DNA from: Bacillota bacterium
GTDB taxonomy: Bacteria; Bacillota; Bacilli; Alicyclobacillales; SLC66
Direction of reading: 5' to 3'
Length of the DNA: 7,784 bases
Assembly (NCBI GenBank): GCA_021797415.1
Contig: JAJZZT010000167.1
Location: 1 to 7,784 of the forward strand
Shown here: positions 1 through 7,480 of the stretch, one piece after another
How the letters are laid out: each line of letters begins with the position of its first letter
Numbering within the stretch: position 1 is the stretch's first letter
The notes under the pieces: model-generated
The model's database searches: none
The model's input: only the letters and a program-made list of their open reading frames with translations
Told to the model about the DNA's origin: nothing
Position numbers and translations under genes: made by a program

Positions 1-1137
1 GTCCAGGGCGCTCATCTGGGTGTGAGCGTGCAATTCCACGCGCTTGTCTTGCGCATCGTCCGCCACCACGGGCGCATCGGACGGCGCCATATCGGCGATC
101 TGCAGCACCAGTTCCTTCAAATAGGGATCGAACGAAACGGCGCCGGAGACGCGCAGGTAGTTCCCGTCGCCGACCTCCGGCCACTGCGCTTCGCGCTTTG
201 CGCCGCGCAAAAACGCCTTGCAGGTGATCGAGTCCGTCTCATCCGTCAAATAAAACTGGATGAGCTGCCTTCCGCTCGCCAGTTCGCGCGCTTCCCGTCC
301 AAACACCCGGCCTTCGACCGTCACGTGCCGCAGTTCATCCTGGATGTCGCGTAGCGCCACAAGCGGTCCGTCCGGCGTTTTTCCGCGCGCCGACGCCGGA
401 CGCCGCTCTTCCTCAAAATACCTCCTGGCAGGCGCCTTCTGCGCAGACTGCGGACCTTTCTCCACAGCCTGCGCGATTTGCAGGGCGCCCGCATCGATCG
501 CTTCCTCCCGCACTTTCTGACGGAACGCCTCCACCACGCCGTCGCGGTCGGCGAACTGCGCCAGTTCAAGCGGAACCGTCACGCCGCACAGCATCTCAAG
601 CCAGCCGCCAACCACGACATGCCACTGTTTCTCTCTGGCCAGGCCGAGCGCAGCCGGTACGTACAGCCGCAGGGCATCCTCCGTGCACTCGAATGAACTG
701 TGGAGCCACATGCCGCGCGCACCCGGTTCGCGAGCGCAGGCGAGCAACACCGCGGATTGCAGGTAGGGGAGAACAGTGTCCCATTCGGGCAGCCGCTGCG
801 GCGCGAAACCCGGCGCAGGTCCGGCGCGGCTGACCGTCACGCCGACGCCCGGAAGCTGCTCCATCATCCAGGTCACCGCAAGACGAAGCATAGCGGGCGC
901 CGTGTCGCATTGCGCCGAAAGCGCCAGTTCAACTTCACCGCGGGCGCGGTGAACCGTGACGGCCGTGCAGAACGCCGCCAGTGAAACGACAGCCGCGCGG
1001 CCGTCCGATGAAGCCTCGTCCACCCAGGCGGCGGCGGGAAACAAGGCGCGCGCGCCTGTCCCTTCCTCCGGTATTTCATTCCCGTCTCTTCCGGGCAGCG
1101 GCGCCTGCCGCTTCGCCCCTGTTACACTCGCTGTCAA
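1..1137 (-). CDS. polC: DNA polymerase III PolC-type alpha subunit, N-terminal part (runs off the left edge)
   Basis: This is the N-terminal third of the Gram-positive replicative polymerase, which carries its own 3'-5' exonuclease and copies the chromosome at the fork. The frame is open from the start region to position 1 with no stop or frameshift, giving about 379 residues before the edge. Residues 1-180 resemble the poorly conserved PolC N-terminal domain. About 190-250 is a charged, Ala/Arg-rich linker. An OB-fold nucleic-acid-binding domain begins near 272 (VTVEGRVF) and ends near 350 (LVLQIADMAP). The PHP domain then opens with RVELHAHTQMSALD (His370, His372, Thr373), the PolC signature. 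I chose TTG at 1137 because GGGGGTGAG lies 7 bases upstream; in-frame GTG at 1149 is the alternative. It follows rseP after 22 bases. Exonuclease and polymerase domains lie outside the window. Identity is firm; the start is uncertain. Confidence 0.93.
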   Translation of the reverse strand, partial: MTASVTGAKRQAPLPGRDGNEIPEEGTGARALFPAAAWVDEASSDGRAAVVSLAAFCTAVTVHRARGEVELALSAQCDTAPAMLRLAVTWMMEQLPGVGVTVSRAGPAPGFAPQRLPEWDTVLPYLQSAVLLACAREPGARGMWLHSSFECTEDALRLYVPAALGLAREKQWHVVVGGWLEMLCGVTVPLELAQFADRDGVVEAFRQKVREEAIDAGALQIAQAVEKGPQSAQKAPARRYFEEERRPASARGKTPDGPLVALRDIQDELRHVTVEGRVFGREARELASGRQLIQFYLTDETDSITCKAFLRGAKREAQWPEVGDGNYLRVSGAVSFDPYLKELVLQIADMAPSDAPVVADDAQDKRVELHAHTQMSALD

Positions 1138-1144
1138 GGCGGCG

Positions 1145-1153
1145 CTCACCCCC
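1145..1153 (-). promoter_or_regulatory. Probable ribosome binding site of polC
   Basis: On the minus strand GGGGGTGAG differs by one base from the ideal GGAGGTGA core and sits 7 bases before TTG at 1137. It contains the competing in-frame GTG (1149), which has no good site of its own upstream. This decides the start in favour of TTG 1137. Confidence 0.5.
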
Positions 1154-1159
1154 GAAAAG

Positions 1160-2422
1160 TCAAAAGAGTTGCGTCACATCCAGGTACGTGCGAAAAACCG
1201 TAAACAGGATCAATGCGGCAAATCCGATGGCATGAACCAGGTACTCCTTGCGTGGATCGATCGGTTTGCCGCGCACGCCCTCCACCAGCATGAACAGAAA
1301 CCGGCTTCCGTCGAGCGCCGGGATGGGAAGCAGATTGAAAATCGCCAGATTCAGGCTGAGAATCGCCGTAAGATTGATCAGGTTGAGAATTCCCAGTTGC
1401 GCCTGCTGGCTGATGACGGCGACAATCTTCACCGGTCCCGCCATGTCCTGCGTGAACGCCTTCTGGCTGTGAAACAACTGGCCGATCGCGCCAAAAATCA
1501 ACTGGGTGTACGTCACGGTCTGCTGTACGCCGCTCTCGATCGCCACAGGCACGGCATGGGATGCGGCGGGGGTTACGCCGATGAAGCCGATGCCGCTCTT
1601 GCGCTTGCGCGGCGTCACCTGAAGGTGAATCTGACGGCCTGCACGCCCCACGGTCATCTGCAGTGTATCGCGCGGATGCGTCTCAATCTCAGTGACCAGT
1701 TTGCTCCAGTTTGTCATCGCCTGCCCGTTGATCGCGTCGATCACATCTCCCGGCCGCAGGCCGGCGCTCGCCGCAGGCGACCCCGCCTCGACGGCGGCAA
1801 TGCGCGGTATGCCCGTCACCACGCCGAGCGAGCCTGCCATGACGGCGAACAGCGCAATCGCCAGCACGATGTTCATGAACGGTCCGGCCAGGACGATCGC
1901 CATCCGCGCCAAAAGAGGTTTGCGGTTCATCTGCCGCGCGGGGGGCGCGAGCCGCAGGCGGTCCTTGCCGTTTTTCAGATAACAGGGATCGCCGAGTTGA
2001 AACTCTCTCAATCCGTCGTCGGTCTGCAGCCAGACACAGAACCGGCGGGCCGTATCTATGCGCGACAGCGCGCCGGACAACGCATCGGGCATCTCATCCG
2101 CGTCGCCGATCAGGACCACTTGCCCTTTCTCGTCCAGTTCGACGGCGACCTGCTCGCCCGCCTTGAAAAAGCTGTCCTGCGGAATTTCCCCGGACAGTTG
2201 CACAAAACCGCCGAGCGGAAACAGGCGGATGGAGTATTCGGTCTCGCCGCGGACGAATTTCCACAGCGGCGGACCAAATCCGATCGCGAAGCGCGGGACG
2301 AGCACGCCCGCCCGTTTCGCAACGATAAAGTGGCCAAACTCGTGAATCGTGACCAACAGCAGAAAAACCACGACGACTCCGAGCACCGACTTGATGCCGC
2401 CGGCCAGAAGAGCGGTCAGCAA
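1160..2422 (-). CDS. rseP: RseP/RasP-type site-2 intramembrane zinc metalloprotease (M50)
   Basis: This is a membrane-embedded protease that cleaves substrates within the bilayer, such as anti-sigma factors and signal-peptide remnants (RasP in Bacillus). It has 420 residues, the usual size. The first membrane segment (about 12-34) carries the zinc motif HEFGH at 27-31. A conserved LGGFV follows at 70-74. A hydrophilic region of about 85 residues, usual in Firmicutes homologues, precedes the second membrane segment with GPFMN (180-184). One PDZ domain spans about 205-272 (GLRPGDVI at 221-228). The third zinc ligand is Asp371 in NLLPIPALDG (363-372), and a last hydrophobic segment closes the protein. 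The start is TTG at 2422, 8 bases after AGAGGGGG, and the first 7 bases overlap the end of dxr, suggesting translational coupling. LDGSR replaces the more common LDGGR, a mild change. Substrates cannot be told from the window. Confidence 0.96.
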   Translation of the reverse strand: MLTALLAGGIKSVLGVVVVFLLLVTIHEFGHFIVAKRAGVLVPRFAIGFGPPLWKFVRGETEYSIRLFPLGGFVQLSGEIPQDSFFKAGEQVAVELDEKGQVVLIGDADEMPDALSGALSRIDTARRFCVWLQTDDGLREFQLGDPCYLKNGKDRLRLAPPARQMNRKPLLARMAIVLAGPFMNIVLAIALFAVMAGSLGVVTGIPRIAAVEAGSPAASAGLRPGDVIDAINGQAMTNWSKLVTEIETHPRDTLQMTVGRAGRQIHLQVTPRKRKSGIGFIGVTPAASHAVPVAIESGVQQTVTYTQLIFGAIGQLFHSQKAFTQDMAGPVKIVAVISQQAQLGILNLINLTAILSLNLAIFNLLPIPALDGSRFLFMLVEGVRGKPIDPRKEYLVHAIGFAALILFTVFRTYLDVTQLF

Positions 2423-3585
2423 TCCATGCGCCCCCTCTCTTCGATCATGCGCCGCGTCAGGCGGCGCGCCCAGGCGTCCGCCTCAAGCACATCCCCGATC
2501 TCCGGGTGCGCCACAGGCTCATGTCGGTCGATCACAGCCCGCACGGTGTCAAAAATCCCGACAAACTCCAGCTCGCCGGACAGAAACGCCAGATCGGCCA
2601 CTTCGTTGGCCGCGTTCAACACAGCGGGCACCGTACCGCCGGCCATGCCACAATCATATGCCAGACGGAGCGCGGGAAACGCATCCAAATCGACCGCCTC
2701 GAACGTAAGCGTACCCGCGCCTGCCAGGTCGAGCTTGCGAAAATCCGCGGCAGGCCGTTCTTCGTCCGCAAACAGCGCGTACTGGATCGGGATGCGCATG
2801 TCCGGCGCCCCCAGTTGCGCCAGCATGGCGCCGTCGCGAAATTCCACCAGCGAGTGGACGATGCTTTGCGGATGGACCAGCACATCGATGGATGACAGCG
2901 GCATCTGAAACAGATGGTGCGCCTCCAGCACCTCAAACCCTTTGTTCATCAGCGTCGCGCAATCCACCGTGATCTTGGCGCCCATCCTCCATGTCGGGTG
3001 CGCCAGCGCGTCCGCAATCCCCACATTCTCCAGTTCTTCGCGGCTTCGTCCGAGAAAAGGGCCGCCGGACGCCGTCAGGATCAGGCGCCGCACCTCGTTT
3101 GGCGTATACCCCCGCAAGCACTGGTGAATGGCGGAATGCTCGGAATCCACCGGGATGACGCGCACACCTGTGGAGCGGGCCTGCGACATGACCACTTCCC
3201 CGGCGGCCACCAGGGTTTCCTTGTTGGCCAGAGCCACATCGGCGCCCGCAGCCAAGGCCGCCATGGTCGGCAGGATCCCCGCCGCGCCGACGAGCGCGTT
3301 GACCACGACGCCCCCAGCCGCCGCCGCCGCCGCCGCGGCGAGTCCCTGCGGACCTGTGAGCACCTCGACGCCGGGGCAACGCGCGCGGATGGTTTCCGCC
3401 TGCTTTTCTGTATCCACTATCGCCAGGTGCGGCTGAAACTCGTCGATCAAATCCGCCAAATCCGCCACGCGCGTGTGCGCCGTCAGCGCGCGCACGTCGA
3501 AACGTTCCCGGTGCAACCGCAAAACCTCAAGCGTTTGCCGGCCGACTGAGCCGGTGGCTCCGAGCAGTGCCAGTTTACGAGCCAC
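2416..3585 (-). CDS. dxr: 1-deoxy-D-xylulose-5-phosphate reductoisomerase (MEP pathway)
   Basis: This enzyme converts DXP to 2-C-methyl-D-erythritol 4-phosphate with NADPH and a divalent metal, the first committed step of the MEP isoprenoid route and the target of fosmidomycin. The 389 residues fit the family. The NADPH motif GATGSVG is at 9-15, NKETLV at 121-126, metal ligands Asp147 and Glu149 in DSEHSAI, SGGPF at 173-177, the flexible loop HPTWRMG at 196-202 with its Trp199, and NKGFE at 214-218 with Asn214, Lys215 and metal ligand Glu218. The position equal to E. coli Ser222, a phosphate contact, is Cys209 here. Residues 83-90 are eight alanines from a GCG repeat. I chose GTG at 3585 because GAGGTG lies 6 bases upstream; the upstream GTG at 3594 sits inside that site. 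The gene begins 18 bases after cdsA and overlaps rseP. Its product feeds the isoprenoid used by UppS. Confidence 0.97.
   Translation of the reverse strand: MARKLALLGATGSVGRQTLEVLRLHRERFDVRALTAHTRVADLADLIDEFQPHLAIVDTEKQAETIRARCPGVEVLTGPQGLAAAAAAAAGGVVVNALVGAAGILPTMAALAAGADVALANKETLVAAGEVVMSQARSTGVRVIPVDSEHSAIHQCLRGYTPNEVRRLILTASGGPFLGRSREELENVGIADALAHPTWRMGAKITVDCATLMNKGFEVLEAHHLFQMPLSSIDVLVHPQSIVHSLVEFRDGAMLAQLGAPDMRIPIQYALFADEERPAADFRKLDLAGAGTLTFEAVDLDAFPALRLAYDCGMAGGTVPAVLNAANEVADLAFLSGELEFVGIFDTVRAVIDRHEPVAHPEIGDVLEADAWARRLTRRMIEERGRMDC
2431..2438 (-). promoter_or_regulatory. Ribosome binding site of rseP inside dxr
   Basis: AGAGGGGG on the minus strand lies within the last codons of dxr, 8 bases before the TTG start at 2422. 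It supports the TTG start and the overlap with dxr; there is no in-frame ATG nearby. Confidence 0.55.
3316..3339 (-). repeat. GCG trinucleotide run encoding eight alanines in dxr
   Basis: On the minus strand the codons are GCC, six GCG in a row, then GCT. They encode Ala83-Ala90 of Dxr, just before the conserved VVNALVG strand, a place where homologues vary in sequence. Runs of identical triplets can change copy number by polymerase slippage without shifting the frame. Whether it varies is not visible here. Confidence 0.75.
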
Positions 3586-3591
3586 GGCTCC

Positions 3592-3597
3592 CACCTC
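3592..3597 (-). promoter_or_regulatory. Ribosome binding site of dxr
   Basis: GAGGTG on the minus strand is 6 bases before GTG 3585. The longer reading frame from GTG 3594 would start within this site, so the shorter start is preferred. Confidence 0.6.
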
Positions 3598-3603
3598 TTT
3601 TCA

Positions 3604-4383
3604 TCAATGAGGAAACACCCAGATGATAAAATGATACGCGATGGGCGCCGCCAAGAGCAAGCTGTCAAAGCGGTCGAGCGCTCCGCCGTGCCCTGGCAGG
3701 ATGGTTCCGGAGTCTTTGACGGCGTACTGCCTTTTGAGAGCGGATTCGACCAGATCGCCCGCCTGGCCGGCAACCGAGACGATCAACCCCAGCACCGCAA
3801 ACAGCGCCCAACTGCCCCCAAGCGACCGAAACATCAAAAGACCGCCGCCGACGGTGAACAGCATGGCCGAGAGCAGACCGCCCACAGCGCCCGAGATCGT
3901 CTTTTTCGGACTGACGTCCGGCGCAAGTTTTGGTCCACCGAGCGCGCGGCCGGAAAAAAACGCGCCCGTATCCGTCGCCCAGATCGCGATGAACACCAGC
4001 AACACCCACCCTGCGCCGGACGGCCACATCCGCAAATTCAACAGGGTGCGAAAGGCGTAACTCGAATAGAGGGCGGCGGCAAACAGCACGCCGGCGTTGG
4101 AAAAAGAAAAGGCTTCGCGGCGGAACACGGTCAGGATCAGCAGGGAATAAAAAAGAATGTACCAGAAACGTTCAAAGGCGGGCCACAGGACGATGAGCGC
4201 CGTGCAAAACAGGGCGATCAAGCTCTCCGCGCTGGTGGGGCGGACTTTCATCATGTTGCCAATCTCGTATGTAATGATGACCGCGATAAAAGCAAAAAAC
4301 GCCGCCAGCCAGAATCCTCCCAGCCATACGGCGAGTCCAACCAGCAGGATTCCGGCTGCGCCTGTCAGTATGCGCTGACCCAA
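3604..4383 (-). CDS. cdsA: Phosphatidate cytidylyltransferase (CDP-diacylglycerol synthase)
   Basis: This integral membrane enzyme makes CDP-diacylglycerol from phosphatidic acid and CTP, the branch point for phospholipid synthesis. From TTG 4383 it has 259 residues, close to the family size. Several hydrophobic segments cover roughly 7-45, 54-87, 95-112, 126-140, 163-185 and 190-209. The IWATDTGAF motif (134-142) and SPKKT (158-162) precede the C-terminal CdsA signature at 214-240 (SALKRQYAVKD, then PGHGG and DRFD). The frame is open back to GTG 4431, but the extra 16 codons have low-GC third positions and no good binding site. In contrast, TTG 4383 follows GGTGGAG by 5 bases and gives MGQRILTG, which lines up with typical CdsA N-termini. 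GTG 4386 is another possibility. It lies 61 bases after uppS and 18 before dxr. Function is firm; the start is less so. Confidence 0.95.
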   Translation of the reverse strand: MGQRILTGAAGILLVGLAVWLGGFWLAAFFAFIAVIITYEIGNMMKVRPTSAESLIALFCTALIVLWPAFERFWYILFYSLLILTVFRREAFSFSNAGVLFAAALYSSYAFRTLLNLRMWPSGAGWVLLVFIAIWATDTGAFFSGRALGGPKLAPDVSPKKTISGAVGGLLSAMLFTVGGGLLMFRSLGGSWALFAVLGLIVSVAGQAGDLVESALKRQYAVKDSGTILPGHGGALDRFDSLLLAAPIAYHFIIWVFPH

Positions 4384-4388
4384 CACGA

Positions 4389-4395
4389 CTCCACC
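4389..4395 (-). promoter_or_regulatory. Probable ribosome binding site of cdsA
   Basis: GGTGGAG on the minus strand lies 5 bases before TTG 4383 and only 2 before GTG 4386. It argues for an internal start over the longer frame from GTG 4431. Confidence 0.45.
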
Positions 4396-4444
4396 CACCC
4401 CAACACGGAACAATCCTTTTCTTTTCCACACATTGCGCGCGCCA

Positions 4445-5212
4445 TCACTTCACGGTGCCGAAACGCCTCTCCCGTCCCGCGTACGCGGTCAGGGCCGCCA
4501 GCAGGTGTTCCCGGCGAAAATCCGGCCACATGGCTGGAGAAAAGTAGAATTCCGTATAAGCGATCTGCCACAGCAAAAAATTGCTCACCCTCTGATCTCC
4601 GGCCGTCCGGATGAGAAGATCCGGGTCTTCCACGCCCGCCGTGTCCAACGCGTCCGAGATGGCGCGCTCGTCGATTTGCTCGGGCGCAAGGTCGCCGCGG
4701 CGCACGCGTTCGGCGAGGCGCTGCACGGCGCGCACGATCTCTGAACGGCTGCCGTAATTCAGCGCAAACTGGATGACCATGCCGCTGTTGGCGGCCGTCC
4801 GCGCCTGTGCGTCGCGGACAAAGTGCTGAGTGGCCGGAGGAAGCAAAGACAGGTCGCCGATGAAGGTGACCCGCGTATTGCGCGCCACCAGTTCATCCAT
4901 GTCCGAACGGAAGAACTCGCCCACCAGATGCCACAGATAGCGGACCTCCTGATGCGGTCGGAGCCAATTTTCAGTCGAAAAAGCGTACAGCGTCAGCGCC
5001 TTCACGCCAAAGTCGTCCGCCGCGCGCACCGTTTCTCTCATGGATACCATGCCCGCGTGATGTCCCGCCGAACGCGGGAATCCCTTCGCCTTTGCCCAGC
5101 GACCGTTGCCGTCCATGATAATCGCCACGTGCTGCGGTACACGTTGCGTCTCCAGCCTGTCTGTATCCTGTGCGGCGGCCTTGCGAAAGCGCGACTTCCA
5201 GTCAGCCATCAT
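4445..5212 (-). CDS. uppS: Isoprenyl transferase: undecaprenyl diphosphate synthase (cis-prenyltransferase)
   Basis: This enzyme adds isopentenyl diphosphate units in cis to farnesyl diphosphate, giving the C55 carrier for peptidoglycan and other wall polymers. It has 255 residues. The catalytic P-loop MDGNGRWA (33-40, Asp34) is intact, as are His51, LTLYAFSTENW (73-83, with Ser79, Asn82, Trp83) and Arg85. The IPP-binding loop reads RTAGDQRVSNF (202-212) with Arg202, Arg208 and Ser210, then Glu221 and WPDF (229-232). The loop residue equal to E. coli Glu198 is Asp206 here. The C-terminus ends in the common RERRFG motif. ATG 5212 follows GGAGG by 6 bases; the adjacent ATG 5209 is equally possible. 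It sits between frr and cdsA, the classic Bacillus order, 37 bases after frr. C55 chain length is assumed from family and context. Confidence 0.96.
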   Translation of the reverse strand: MMADWKSRFRKAAAQDTDRLETQRVPQHVAIIMDGNGRWAKAKGFPRSAGHHAGMVSMRETVRAADDFGVKALTLYAFSTENWLRPHQEVRYLWHLVGEFFRSDMDELVARNTRVTFIGDLSLLPPATQHFVRDAQARTAANSGMVIQFALNYGSRSEIVRAVQRLAERVRRGDLAPEQIDERAISDALDTAGVEDPDLLIRTAGDQRVSNFLLWQIAYTEFYFSPAMWPDFRREHLLAALTAYAGRERRFGTVK

Positions 5213-5226
5213 TGGGACCCTCCACG

Positions 5227-5248
5227 CTGTTCAAAACAGTCGGTTTTG
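5227..5248 (-). other. Two overlapping, mutually exclusive small inverted repeats between frr and uppS
   Basis: CAAAAC and GTTTTG (5232-5248, 5-base loop) can pair, while the overlapping CTGTT and AACAG (5227-5239, 3-base loop) can pair instead. Both stems are short and the first is AT-rich. They lie between the frr stop and the uppS ribosome binding site at 5219-5223. A regulatory role is possible but not shown. Confidence 0.25.
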
Positions 5249-5249
5249 C

Positions 5250-6634
<1,385 letters not shown>

Positions 6635-6642
6635 CCCCACCG

Positions 6643-7293
6643 TCACTTGTTGACCTGCGAGAGCACCTCGGAGACAAAGTCGTCCGCCCGTTTTTCCAGC
6701 CCTTCGCCCATCTCGAAGCGTACATAGCGGCGAATCGAGATGTTCTCGCCCATCTTGGCGATCTTCCCGGAAACAAACTGCGCGACGGTCACCGCCGGGT
6801 CCTTGACAAACGGTTGATCCAGCAGGCACTGCTCACGCAGAAACTTGTCCACCTTGCCCGCCACGATCCGTTCGACGATGTTCGCCGGTTTCCCTTCGTT
6901 TAGCGTCTGCTGCCGGAAAATCTCCGTCTCTCGCTTCACCACCTCGTCGGGGATGTCCTCGCGGCGCAGGTACTCCGGACGCGACGCGGCGATGTGCATG
7001 GCGACATCCCGGCACAGCGCGCGAAATTCGTCCGTTTTTGCCACAAAATCCGTCTCGCAGTTGACCTCGACCAAAACGCCGATCCGCCCTCCGCCGTGGA
7101 TGTACGACTCCACCACGCCTTCCGCCGCGATCCTGCCCGCCTTCTTCGCGGCCGACGCCAGTCCCTGTTCGCGAAGAAACTCCATGGCCTTCGCCATGTC
7201 CCCGTTCGTTTCGGTGAGCGCCTTTTTGCAATCGAGCATGCCCGCGCCCGTTTTTTCGCGCAACTCCTTTACCGCCGACGCAGTAACCGCCAT
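6643..7293 (-). CDS. tsf: Elongation factor Ts, short form
   Basis: This is the guanine nucleotide exchange factor for EF-Tu, releasing GDP so EF-Tu can bind GTP and aminoacyl-tRNA. The N-terminal UBA-like domain is clear ([19 protein letters not shown] at 8-26), followed by [20 protein letters not shown] and the EF-Tu-contacting TDFV at 81-84. The C-terminal part has LNEGKP (131-136), CLLDQPFV (156-163) and VRFEMGEG (191-198). At 216 residues it is clearly shorter than the E. coli (283) or B. subtilis (293) proteins; one core subdomain appears to be missing, as in other short EF-Ts proteins such as that of Thermus. Both ends are typical, so this is a natural short form, not a truncation. ATG 7293 follows GCGGGGATC at the usual distance; the 13-codon upstream extension is not family-like. 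It follows rpsB, as usual. Confidence 0.96.
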   Translation of the reverse strand: MAVTASAVKELREKTGAGMLDCKKALTETNGDMAKAMEFLREQGLASAAKKAGRIAAEGVVESYIHGGGRIGVLVEVNCETDFVAKTDEFRALCRDVAMHIAASRPEYLRREDIPDEVVKRETEIFRQQTLNEGKPANIVERIVAGKVDKFLREQCLLDQPFVKDPAVTVAQFVSGKIAKMGENISIRRYVRFEMGEGLEKRADDFVSEVLSQVNK

Positions 7294-7345
7294 TGCTGAT
7301 CCCCGCCTTTCAAACGATCGTCGTGTGGTCAATCCTGCACTTCAC

Positions 7346-7370
7346 GCGAACCATGCGGATGCACGCTCGC
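7346..7370 (-). other. Possible hairpin 1 in the rpsB-tsf gap
   Basis: GCGAGC can pair with GTTCGC (6 base pairs, one G-U) around a 13-base inner part that has a short inner pairing of its own. It lies about 50 bases before the tsf start. This is a modest structure and could be chance in GC-rich DNA. Confidence 0.25.
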
Positions 7371-7376
7371 AAAGAA

Positions 7377-7411
7377 GGTGAAGGATGGGTGCAACACGCC
7401 CCAGCTTCACC
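7377..7411 (-). terminator. Terminator- or attenuator-like hairpin between rpsB and tsf
   Basis: On the minus strand GGTGAAG and CTTCACC form a perfect 7-base-pair outer stem. Inside it GTG and CAC can close a TTG loop, with flanking G and C bases adding imperfect pairs. The sequence right after the stem is TTCTTTGC, a weak U-rich tail. It could let some transcripts end after rpsB, setting the S2 to EF-Ts ratio. This is inferred from base pairing only. Confidence 0.4.
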
Positions 7412-7422
7412 CCGCATCAATC

Positions 7423-7444
7423 AGGCGCGCATAACCCCGCGCCT
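7423..7444 (-). other. Possible hairpin 2 in the rpsB-tsf gap
   Basis: AGGCGCG pairs with CGCGCCT (7 base pairs) around an 8-base loop. It begins 36 bases after the rpsB stop. No U-tract follows, so it is not an ordinary intrinsic terminator; 3'-end protection of rpsB mRNA or chance are both possible. Confidence 0.3.
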
Positions 7445-7480
7445 TCCACAGCCTCTGATTCAGACAGCACCTGTTCTGGA

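Noticed and set aside
1..1079. Several short minus- and plus-strand frames near the left edge that could suggest small genes or a broken gene.
   Set aside because: One minus-strand frame is open without interruption from the rseP end to position 1 and ends in PolC OB and PHP motifs. The short frames are in other phases.
1132..1137. TTGACA on the minus strand at the polC start, resembling a -35 box.
   Set aside because: No TATAAT-like sequence lies 16-18 bases downstream, and the site falls on the likely polC start codon in a tightly packed operon.
956..2908. A 650-codon open frame on the plus strand, antisense to polC, rseP and dxr.
   Set aside because: Its product is rich in Arg, Gln and His with no recognisable domain, and it crosses three well-identified genes on the other strand. 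Long antisense frames are expected in GC-rich coding DNA.
4384..4431. A longer cdsA starting at GTG 4431.
   Set aside because: The extra codons have A/T-rich third positions unlike the rest of the gene, there is no clear binding site, and family N-termini begin near QRILTG.
3607..4614. A 335-codon plus-strand frame opposite cdsA and uppS.
   Set aside because: It has low-complexity, charged composition and no membrane or domain pattern, while the opposite strand encodes clear CdsA and UppS motifs. It is a shadow frame.
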